In this document: positions 1-4,319 of the stretch, one piece after another
Layout: each line of letters opens with the position of its first letter
Numbering within the stretch: position 1 is the first letter of the stretch
Source of the DNA: Pseudomonadota bacterium
GTDB lineage: Bacteria > Pseudomonadota > Alphaproteobacteria > Acetobacterales > Acetobacteraceae
Assembly: GCA_021841985.1 (NCBI GenBank)
Contig: JAKCCP010000226.1
Location: 1 to 5,526 of the forward strand
DNA: 5,526 nucleotides
Reading direction: 5' to 3'
Program-made: the position numbers and the translations under genes
Notes under the pieces: model-generated
What the model saw: only the letters and a program-made list of their open reading frames with translations
The model's database searches: none
Told to the model about the DNA's origin: nothing

Positions 1-139
1 CGCCCATCTCGTCGTCCATGGCGTGCTCCATCTCGCCGGACACGACCATCATCATCCGGGCGACGCGCGGCGGATGGAAATGGCCGAGGCCCGCATCCTT
101 CGTCGCCTGGGCCTGCCCAATCCGTGGCGGCGGGCGTGA
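1..139 (+). CDS. ybeY: YbeY endoribonuclease, C-terminal part (5' end outside window)
   Basis: This is the 3' end of the single-strand-specific, zinc-dependent endoribonuclease YbeY, which matures 16S rRNA 3' ends and takes part in ribosome quality control in the cytosol. The reading frame is open from the window edge (first full codon at 2) to TGA at 137-139, giving 45 residues. The fragment carries the family signature [11 protein letters not shown] at visible residues 6-16; the histidines at 6, 10 and 16 have the spacing of the three zinc ligands known in E. coli YbeY. A short tail with the typical arginine-rich end ([14 protein letters not shown]) follows. corC begins 10 nt downstream, the conserved ybeY-corC order of Proteobacteria, so the two are probably cotranscribed. 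The missing N-terminal part cannot be judged. Identification is secure from the motif. Confidence 0.93.
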   Translation, partial: AHLVVHGVLHLAGHDHHHPGDARRMEMAEARILRRLGLPNPWRRA

Positions 140-149
140 TCACGCCGGC

Positions 150-1130
150 ATGATCGCGATGCCACCCGCTTTCATCCAGCGTCTGCGCGGGCTTTGGGGC
201 TGGCGCGGCGCCGAGCAGTCGGTGCGTGCCTCGATCGCCGAGCTGGTGCAGGAGGCGGCGGACGCGCCGCTCACGCCCGGCGTCGCGCCCGAACTCGACC
301 GCCAGGAGCGGGTGCTGATCGCCAATATCCTGCGGCTGCGCGGCACCACCGCCGATGACGTGATGGTGCCGCGCGCCGATATCGTCGCCCTGCCGCTCGA
401 TCTCGGCCATGCCGAACTGCTCGCGGTGATCCGCCGCGAGGGCCATTCGCGCTTTCCGGTCTATCGCGACCAGCTCGATGACATCGTCGGCATGGTCCAT
501 ATCAAGGACATCTATGCCGCCGAGGGGCCGCGCGAGACCTTCTCGCTGGAGAAGATCCTGCGCCGGCCGCTGCTGGTTGCGCCGCAGATCCCGGTGCTCG
601 ATCTCCTGCTGCAAATGCGCCAGGCGCGCATGCATCTCGCCCTCGTCATCGACGAATATGGCGGCGTCGATGGCCTGGTGACGATCGAGGATCTGGTCGA
701 AACCATCGTCGGCGACATCGCCGACGAGCATGACGACGAGCAGAAGAAACTGCTCCTCGAACGCCCCGACGGCACGCTCGACATCGATGCCCGCCTGCCG
801 ATCGAGGAATTCGAGGCGGCGCTCGGCCCGGTGCTGACCGAGGATGAGCGCAACGCCGATATCGATACCGTCGGCGGCCTCGTGTTCACCCTCGCCGAGC
901 GGGTGCCGGCGCGCGGCGAGGTCATCAGCCACCCCTCCGGGATCGAGTTCCTGGTGGTGGACGCCGATGCCAGGCGCATCCGCAGTCTTCGCATCCGCCG
1001 CCCGACGGGCATGCCGTCTCCTGGCCTGCCGACGGCGGAGGGCCAGGTGCCGTCGGCCGGCGGCACCAGCGCCGACCGCCCCGCGGCCGACGGCAGATCG
1101 GTGGCGCCATCGGCCATCGACCCGGGCTGA
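150..1130 (+). CDS. corC: CorC/YbeX-like CBS-pair protein (HlyC/CorC family)
   Basis: Cytosolic member of the HlyC/CorC family (E. coli YbeX/CorC), linked in the literature to Mg2+/Co2+ efflux and to ribosome metabolism; the biochemical activity is not settled. The 326-residue product has a first CBS motif at about 72-125 (MVPRADIVAL ... IVGMVHIKDIY), a second at about 139-190 (MHLALVIDEYGGVDGLVTIEDL) and a CorC_HlyC domain at about 207-284 (IDARLPIEEFE ... DTVGGLVFTL). There is no membrane DUF21 domain, which matches YbeX rather than the larger CNNM/YfjD proteins. Residues 285-326 form a low-complexity Gly/Pro/Ser/Ala tail that is probably disordered. The start at 150 (MIAMPPAFIQRL) follows the ybeY stop by 10 nt; ATG 159 is an alternative. 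Neither has a strong Shine-Dalgarno sequence. The frame is open further upstream, but there it overlaps ybeY out of frame and looks non-coding. The usual next gene, lnt, is absent. Confidence 0.9.
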   Translation: MIAMPPAFIQRLRGLWGWRGAEQSVRASIAELVQEAADAPLTPGVAPELDRQERVLIANILRLRGTTADDVMVPRADIVALPLDLGHAELLAVIRREGHSRFPVYRDQLDDIVGMVHIKDIYAAEGPRETFSLEKILRRPLLVAPQIPVLDLLLQMRQARMHLALVIDEYGGVDGLVTIEDLVETIVGDIADEHDDEQKKLLLERPDGTLDIDARLPIEEFEAALGPVLTEDERNADIDTVGGLVFTLAERVPARGEVISHPSGIEFLVVDADARRIRSLRIRRPTGMPSPGLPTAEGQVPSAGGTSADRPAADGRSVAPSAIDPG

Positions 1131-1147
1131 AACCCTTATCACCCCAA

Positions 1148-1168
1148 GGGGTAGTGGCGAAATACCCC
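1148..1168 (+). terminator. Possible hairpin after corC
   Basis: GGGGTA (1148-1153) can pair with TACCCC (1163-1168) across a 9-nt loop, 17 nt after the corC stop. The same GGGG run can instead pair with ACCCC at 1141-1145, and the 8-bp palindrome GTGGCCAC (1171-1178) is followed by AATTTTA. The T-run is short and does not directly abut the main stem, so this is at best a weak intrinsic terminator separating corC from gcrA; it could also be a protein-binding palindrome. Confidence 0.3.
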
Positions 1169-1190
1169 GGGTGGCCACAATTTTAGCGAG

Positions 1191-1199
1191 TTTTCCACA
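1191..1199 (+). promoter_or_regulatory. Candidate DnaA box upstream of gcrA
   Basis: TTTTCCACA differs from the consensus DnaA box TTATCCACA at one position (third base). It lies about 20 nt upstream of the candidate -35 element and 79 nt upstream of the gcrA start codon. In Caulobacter crescentus DnaA is known to activate gcrA transcription directly, so the placement is biologically sensible. It sits in one of the few AT-richer stretches of this window, which raises the chance of a coincidental match. Assignment as a functional site is inference. Confidence 0.45.
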
Positions 1200-1219
1200 G
1201 ATTTTATGGCCGAGGGTGA

Positions 1220-1249
1220 TTGAGTGCCTCGGTCATCTTACTGTATGTT
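1220..1249 (+). promoter_or_regulatory. Candidate sigma-70 promoter of gcrA
   Basis: TTGAGT (1220-1225; 4 of 6 to TTGACA) is separated by 18 nt from TATGTT (1244-1249; 4 of 6 to TATAAT). This would start transcription near 1256 and give a leader of about 20 nt containing the strong GGAGGA ribosome binding site at 1265-1270. It is the best sigma-70-like pair I find between corC and gcrA, but both elements are degenerate. Confidence 0.35.
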
Positions 1250-1277
1250 GTGGTCGGATCATGCGGAGGACCACGAA

Positions 1278-1784
1278 ATGGAGTGGACCGAGGAAACCGT
1301 CGCCTGCCTGCGCGGCCTCTGGAGCGAGGGGCTGCCGACCGCCGAAATCGGCCGGCGTCTCGGAATAACCAAGAACGCCGTCATCGGCAAGGCGCATCGC
1401 CTGGTTTTGCCGCCCCGCCCATCGCCGATTCCCGCCGTCGCGTCGACGACGCGGGTTCACGCCGAAACCAAGGCCGTCCCGGGCCCCGGCCATGTCGCCG
1501 GCACGGTGGGGTCGGGCAATCTGAGGTCCGACAATCTGGGGTCGGGCAAGGTGACGGCGGTGGCGCAAGCGGCCTGGTCGCCGCCGCCGCGTTCCGCCCC
1601 GCCGCATCGCGCCGAGCCGCCGCCCCTCCGCCGCGCCCATAGCTGCTGCTGGCCGCTCGGCGAGCCGGGGAAGCCGGGGTTTCATTTCTGCGACGATGCC
1701 GCCCTGCCCACCAAACCCTACTGCGCGCGCCACGCCGATCTCGCCTATGTGAAAGTGCGCGAGAAGCGCGAGGAAGCCGCGTAG
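1278..1784 (+). CDS. gcrA: GcrA cell-cycle regulator
   Basis: GcrA is an alphaproteobacterial transcription factor that binds the principal sigma factor and activates promoters containing GANTC sites methylated by CcrM, controlling cell-cycle genes. The 168-residue product shows both conserved ends of the family. The N-terminal helix-turn-helix DNA-binding domain starts with MEWTEETVACLRGLW and continues through GLPTAEIGRRLGITKNAVIGKAHRL (about residues 18-42). The C-terminal sigma-interacting module SCCWPLGEPGKPGFHFC ... KPYCARHADLAYV covers about residues 122-158. The Pro/Ala-rich linker between them contains a 5-residue triple repeat (78-92). The family's usual FCG is FCD here (C138-D139). 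The ATG at 1278 is chosen because it begins exactly with the family N-terminus and follows GGAGGA (1265-1270) by 7 nt. Its own promoter and a DnaA box probably lie upstream; a terminator hairpin overlaps the stop codon. Identity is clear. Confidence 0.95.
   Translation: MEWTEETVACLRGLWSEGLPTAEIGRRLGITKNAVIGKAHRLVLPPRPSPIPAVASTTRVHAETKAVPGPGHVAGTVGSGNLRSDNLGSGKVTAVAQAAWSPPPRSAPPHRAEPPPLRRAHSCCWPLGEPGKPGFHFCDDAALPTKPYCARHADLAYVKVREKREEAA
1509..1553 (+). repeat. Three 15-bp tandem units inside the gcrA linker
   Basis: Three in-frame units of 15 bp lie at 1509-1523, 1524-1538 and 1539-1553. They encode GSGNL, RSDNL and GSGKV. Units 1 and 2 differ at 3 of 15 positions; units 1 and 3 differ at 2. 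They fall in the flexible linker between the DNA-binding and sigma-binding parts of GcrA, where length change should be tolerated because the period is a whole number of codons. Confidence 0.75.
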
Positions 1785-1797
1785 CGCGGCTTTCCTT
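1774..1797 (+). terminator. Terminator-like hairpin overlapping the gcrA stop codon
   Basis: AAGCCGCG (1774-1781) is perfectly complementary to CGCGGCTT (1785-1792), leaving only TAG, the gcrA stop codon, as the 3-nt loop. TTCCTT follows. The stem can be extended by AGG/CCT with one bulged T. A GC-rich 8-bp stem followed by a pyrimidine tract with several Ts fits an intrinsic terminator, although the T-run is interrupted. Confidence 0.5.
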
Positions 1798-2024
1798 CAC
1801 GCCGTTTGGCCCGCGCGCCGCGCCGCGGCGGCAAATTCTTACGTCGCCGTTGCGATGGCCGTGCTCGCGTCGTATCGTCGCCTCTGGCGACGGTGGTGGC
1901 CAGCAAAACCCCGTCATCGCCGCCGGGAGGAAGGCGTGCCGCCCAAGAGCACGTCGGTTCAAGCAAGGGGCAAAGGGGGTGCCAGGCACCTTCCGCCGCC
2001 CCGCAGACAGAAAGGCGTGTGGCG
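1785..2024 (+). other. Structured leader/intergenic region before csp
   Basis: These 240 nt between gcrA and csp contain no recognisable gene; the open frames here are Arg/Pro/Ala-rich and match nothing I know. Two perfect or near-perfect hairpins are visible. CGTCGCC (1876-1882) pairs with GGCGACG (1886-1892) around the loop TCT. The stretch 1975-1982 pairs with 1986-1993 around CAG (core GGTGC/GCACC plus two G-U pairs). The second lies 17 nt upstream of the csp ribosome binding site AAAGG (2011-2015). Known enterobacterial csp mRNAs have long, temperature-sensitive 5' leaders, so a regulatory leader is plausible here but unproven. Confidence 0.4.
1850..1878 (+). promoter_or_regulatory. Candidate promoter of csp
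   Basis: TTGCGA (1850-1855; 4 of 6 to TTGACA) is separated by 17 nt from TATCGT (1873-1878; 4 of 6 to TATAAT). Transcription from here would begin near 1885 and give a leader of about 140 nt, similar in scale to the long leader of E. coli cspA. In GC-rich DNA such degenerate pairs occur by chance, and the -10 element overlaps the hairpin at 1876-1892, so confidence is low. Confidence 0.22.
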
Positions 2025-2234
2025 ATGCCGCAGGGCACCGTGAAATGGTTCAATCCGACCAAAGGCTATGGCTTCATCGCCCCCGATCATGGCGGGAAGG
2101 ACGTGTTCGTCCATATCAGCGCCGTGCAGAAAGCGGGGCTGCGTAGTCTCAGCGAGGGGGAAAAGCTCGGCTTCGAAATCGAGCAGCAGCCGAATGGCCG
2201 CGCCGCCGCGGTCAATCTCTCCAAGCTCGCCTGA
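2025..2234 (+). CDS. Cold-shock domain protein (CspA family)
   Basis: A 69-residue single cold-shock-domain protein, the standard length for the CspA family. These small cytosolic five-strand beta-barrel proteins bind single-stranded RNA and DNA and act as RNA chaperones or antiterminators. The RNP1 motif KGYGFI is at residues 13-18 and the RNP2 motif DVFVH at 26-30; the N-terminus GTVKWFN (4-10) and the end [11 protein letters not shown] are typical. ATG 2025 is chosen because it gives the canonical [10 protein letters not shown] start and follows AAAGG (2011-2015) by 9 nt; the frame is open upstream but encodes nothing family-like. The gene appears to be its own unit between the gcrA hairpin and a GC-rich non-coding stretch. 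The last codons and the stop fall in the first unit of a 17-bp tandem duplication. Which csp paralogue this is, and whether cold induces it, cannot be told from the sequence. Confidence 0.95.
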   Translation: MPQGTVKWFNPTKGYGFIAPDHGGKDVFVHISAVQKAGLRSLSEGEKLGFEIEQQPNGRAAAVNLSKLA

Positions 2235-2260
2235 GACCGGGGCTCGCCTGAGACCGGGGC
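2225..2260 (+). repeat. 17-bp tandem duplication across the csp stop codon
   Basis: The unit GCTCGCCTGAGACCGGG occurs at 2225-2241 and again, identical, at 2242-2258, followed by two bases of a third copy. The first unit contains the last two csp codons (Leu-Ala) and TGA; the second reproduces the same codons and stop as non-coding copy. The period of 17 is not a multiple of 3, so the copy is out of frame with csp. It looks like a recent slippage duplication. Confidence 0.85.
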
Positions 2261-2344
2261 CGCTTGGCGCCGCGGGGCGGGGCCGGTTTCGCGCTTTCGA
2301 GCCCGGCGGACAGGGTGGCCCGCCTCGCCTGGAAGATACGCCCG

Positions 2345-2368
2345 CGCGCCCCGGCAGGGCGGGGCGCG
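2345..2368. repeat. Inverted repeat (8-bp stem) before pmtA
   Basis: CGCGCCCC (2345-2352) and GGGGCGCG (2361-2368) form a perfect 8-bp stem around an 8-nt loop. The right arm overlaps GCGGGGC (2359-2365), which could instead pair with GCCCCGC at 2383-2389, so two exclusive folds are possible. No T-run follows on either strand, which argues against a simple intrinsic terminator. Confidence 0.6.
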
Positions 2369-2398
2369 GCGATGGGTCTTGAGCCCCGCGCGCCAACC

Positions 2399-2428
2399 CC
2401 GAGCGCGCCGGCGGAAGGGCGCGCTCGG
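2399..2428. repeat. Inverted repeat (11-bp stem) before pmtA
   Basis: CCGAGCGCGCC (2399-2409) and GGCGCGCTCGG (2418-2428) form a perfect 11-bp stem with an 8-nt loop, the strongest hairpin I found in the window. Immediately to its right, GCCGGA/TCCGGC (2428-2441) forms a further short palindrome. It could be a csp terminator without a U-tract, a protein-binding site or a dispersed palindromic element; the sequence alone does not decide. Confidence 0.65.
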
Positions 2429-2640
2429 CCGGATTTCCGGCGCCGCGCCTCTGCCATGCGGGATGGGCTTGCATCCGGCGTCTTGTTTCGCTTCAACATT
2501 CGTGGTTGTCATTCCCTGCGCCCTATTCTCGTGCATGCCCCTCTCGTCTTCCCGCCTTTGGCTACCGCGAAGGCCCCGTTTCTCGCCCATGACCCGCTCC
2601 CGCGTTCTGGCCGCATCGCAAACAAGGATCGCCGACGATC

Positions 2641-3309
2641 ATGACCCACGCCTTTCCCTCGTCGCGCCCGGCACCGAAATCCGCCCTGGATGCCGAAGCG
2701 GTCCGTGCCGCCTATCGGCGCTGGGCGGGCATCTATGATTCATCCTTCGGCGGCATTTCCGCTTTCGCCCGCCGCCGCACGGTGGCGGAGGTCAACCGGC
2801 TGGCGGGCAGCGCGGTGCTGGAGGTCGGCGTCGGCACCGGCCTCGCGCTACCGCGCTACGCGCCGGGCAAGCGCATCACCGGCATCGATCTCTCGACCGA
2901 GATGCTCGCCATCGCCCGCCGCCGCGTCGCCGCGGACGGCCTCGCCCAGGTCGACGCGCTGATCGAGATGGATGCCGAGGCGATGAGCTTCGAGGCCGCA
3001 AGCTTCGATATCGCGGTCGCCATGTTCGTCGCCTCGGTGGTGCCGCATCCGCGCCGGCTGATGGCGGAGATGCGCCGGGTCGTGCGGCCGGGCGGGCATC
3101 TTCTGTTCGTCAACCATTTCGCCGCCGAGCGTGGGCCGCGCTGGTGGGTGGAGCGGGCGCTGGCGCCGGCCTCGCGCGCGCTCGGCTGGCACCCGGATTT
3201 CGCGGTCGATGCCTTGCTGCTGCCCGAGGAACGCGAAAAGGCGGCGATCTCGACGATGCCGCCCTTCGGCCTTTTCACCCTGATCCGCCTCGATAACGAG
3301 CCGATCTGA
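2641..3309 (+). CDS. pmtA: Phosphatidylethanolamine N-methyltransferase, Rhodobacter-type
   Basis: Class I SAM-dependent methyltransferase of 222 residues, most like the Rhodobacter-type PmtA. That enzyme methylates phosphatidylethanolamine in up to three steps to phosphatidylcholine at the cytoplasmic membrane. Visible features: the N-terminal AYRRWAGIYDSSFG (24-37) typical of the family; SAM motif I VLEVGVGTGLALP (59-71); the acidic residue binding the ribose in GIDLSTEML (81-89); MDAEAMSFEAASFD (110-123); a post-motif core AVAMFVASVVPHP (125-137); RRVVRPGGHLLFVNHF (145-160); and the C-terminal end PPFGLFTLIRL (207-217) seen in PmtA proteins. There is no signal peptide, as expected for a peripheral membrane enzyme. 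ATG 2641 follows AAGGA (2624-2628) by 12 nt, a somewhat long spacing; no better start is near. The gene stands alone, convergent with acyP. A UbiE-like methyltransferase of other specificity is the main alternative. Confidence 0.82.
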   Translation: MTHAFPSSRPAPKSALDAEAVRAAYRRWAGIYDSSFGGISAFARRRTVAEVNRLAGSAVLEVGVGTGLALPRYAPGKRITGIDLSTEMLAIARRRVAADGLAQVDALIEMDAEAMSFEAASFDIAVAMFVASVVPHPRRLMAEMRRVVRPGGHLLFVNHFAAERGPRWWVERALAPASRALGWHPDFAVDALLLPEEREKAAISTMPPFGLFTLIRLDNEPI

Positions 3310-3314
3310 CCATT

Positions 3315-3344
3315 CGCCGGCCGCGTCCGGCGCCGTTACCGGCG
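3315..3344. terminator. Hairpins between convergent pmtA and acyP
   Basis: CGCCGG (3315-3320) pairs with CCGGCG (3327-3332) around a 6-nt loop, and CGCCG (3331-3335) pairs with CGGCG (3340-3344) around a loop containing the acyP stop codon. Placed between two gene ends that meet tail to tail, either could stop transcription in both directions. No T-run is present on either strand, so factor-independent termination is uncertain. Confidence 0.35.
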
Positions 3345-3602
3345 ATGAAATCCCGGGGTGTCGGGCGGCGGCGCCAGGTCTTCCTCGATGCTCGTCACCC
3401 GCGCGAGACGCGGCCCGCGGCGGCAGGCGCGCAGCAATTCCTCGACCGCGGCGGGATCGCCGGCGACCAGCGCCTCCACCGCGCCGTCGTCGCGGTTGCG
3501 CACCCAGCCGGAGAGGCCGAGCACGGTCGCCCGGGCGGTCATCCAGTCACGAAACCCGACCGCCTGGACCTGGCCGCGAATGACGAGACACTTGGCGCTC
3601 AT
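3336..3602 (-). CDS. acyP: Acylphosphatase
   Basis: Small (88-residue) acylphosphatase, a cytosolic alpha/beta enzyme that hydrolyses the carboxyl-phosphate bond of acyl phosphates such as acetyl phosphate or carbamoyl phosphate. The signature [14 protein letters not shown] (7-20) contains the phosphate-binding loop and the catalytic arginine (R18). The second signature [21 protein letters not shown] (29-49) contains the catalytic asparagine (N36). The family's usual GxVQGV reads GQVQAV here, a mild departure. Its ATG shares the ATGA tetranucleotide with the stop of the upstream atp12, so translation is probably coupled; GGGGGA (3616-3611 on the minus strand) is a suitable ribosome binding site 8 nt before the start. 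It is the last gene of the asmA-atp12-acyP cluster. The physiological role of bacterial acylphosphatases is poorly known. Confidence 0.93.
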   Translation of the reverse strand: MSAKCLVIRGQVQAVGFRDWMTARATVLGLSGWVRNRDDGAVEALVAGDPAAVEELLRACRRGPRLARVTSIEEDLAPPPDTPGFHRR

Positions 3603-4312
3603 GGCGGCGTTCCCCCGGAATGGCGCGTCAGCGCCAGGATGCGGGCGGCGGTGGCGATCTCGTCGGCGGCGCGTGCCCGCCGGGCCGCCGCCGCCTCATC
3701 GCGGCCCCAGATCTCTTCCTGGAACAGGGCATCGAGTTCGGCAAGTGTCTGTGCTTGCGCGCCATCGAGCGCCCCCGCCGCCACCGCGAGGCCGAGCACG
3801 AGACTCCCGAGCGCCGGCACCAGAACGCCGAGCGCCGCGAGCCGGATCGCTCCCTCCCGGGCGAGCGCCGCCCGCAGCGCGGCCAGGCTCGCCGCCGGTT
3901 GCGGACACGGCATCACGCCATCGGTGACCGCAAGCGGCGCATCGAGCGCGCGCGCCGCCCAGTCCAGCCAGGGCTGCCAGCGCTCCTGCTGGCGCCGGAT
4001 CAAAGCGGCGGGGGCGGGGGCGCGGTAGCAGAGCAGGTCGCTCTCGCCATAGCGCGCCAGCGCCGCGATGCTCGGCTCTGGCGCGGGCGCGATCCGGCTC
4101 GTCCCGGTCCCGACGATGCGGGTCAACTTCACGTCGTCATAGCTGAATTCCGGCCCGAGACCGCGCCATTCCTCGGCCACCGCCGCCGCCAGCGCCGCCC
4201 CCGGGAGACGCAACTCCCCTCCCTCCGGCAGCCGCAGCGGCCGGCCATCGAGATGGATCGCGAACCCCTCCGCCAGCGCCACCGGCGCAACCTCGTTCCA
4301 GAACCGCCGCAT
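3599..4312 (-). CDS. ATP12-family F1-ATPase assembly chaperone
   Basis: Homologue of the mitochondrial chaperone Atp12, which binds the F1 alpha subunit before assembly into the ATP synthase; the family is widespread in Alphaproteobacteria. The 237-residue protein shows the typical order. [27 protein letters not shown] (3-29) is the conserved N-terminus. [23 protein letters not shown] (47-69) follows, then [18 protein letters not shown] (81-98), [24 protein letters not shown] (111-134), the [12 protein letters not shown] stretch (169-180) and [11 protein letters not shown] (197-207). The tyrosine-glycine/leucine-cysteine-tyrosine region ([10 protein letters not shown]) is diagnostic. There is no signal peptide; it should act in the cytosol. 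The start is 7 nt after the asmA-like stop with only a weak AGGG nearby, suggesting translational coupling; its stop overlaps the acyP start by 4 nt. No other ATP synthase gene is in the window. Identification is by remembered family pattern. Confidence 0.9.
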   Translation of the reverse strand: MRRFWNEVAPVALAEGFAIHLDGRPLRLPEGGELRLPGAALAAAVAEEWRGLGPEFSYDDVKLTRIVGTGTSRIAPAPEPSIAALARYGESDLLCYRAPAPAALIRRQQERWQPWLDWAARALDAPLAVTDGVMPCPQPAASLAALRAALAREGAIRLAALGVLVPALGSLVLGLAVAAGALDGAQAQTLAELDALFQEEIWGRDEAAAARRARAADEIATAARILALTRHSGGTPP

Positions 4313-4319
4313 CGCCGCC

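Larger units (their letters stand above)
2235..2640. other. Gene-free, hairpin-rich stretch between csp and pmtA
   Basis: No convincing gene lies in these 406 nt on either strand; the open frames present are Arg/Pro/Ala-rich and lack recognisable motifs. The left two thirds (to about 2445) are extremely GC-rich with several inverted repeats. The last part (about 2480-2640) is less GC-rich and should hold the pmtA promoter, but I could not find a convincing -35/-10 pair. A possible ribosome binding site AAGGA (2624-2628) precedes pmtA. Confidence 0.6.

Noticed and set aside
18..149. N-terminal extension of corC to ATG 18
   Set aside because: This part overlaps the end of ybeY in another frame, and its translation does not resemble the family; the known YbeX length fits a start near 150.
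1224..1277. Longer gcrA start at 1224
   Set aside because: The family N-terminus begins at the methionine encoded at 1278, which has a strong ribosome binding site, and the extension would overlap the likely -10 region.
1806..2024. N-terminal extension of the cold-shock protein
   Set aside because: The frame is open, but the residues are Arg/Pro/Ala-rich without similarity to anything, and CspA proteins start at the canonical short N-terminus.
1959..2590. Minus-strand open frames across csp and the gap to pmtA
   Set aside because: They run antisense through csp and the GC hairpins, have no recognisable motif and look like by-products of high GC content.
2379..2738. 119-codon plus-strand frame with a hydrophobic patch upstream of pmtA
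   Set aside because: It overlaps the start of pmtA in another frame, lacks a clear ribosome binding site, and its hydrophobic stretch comes from the less GC-rich promoter region; not supportable as a small membrane protein.
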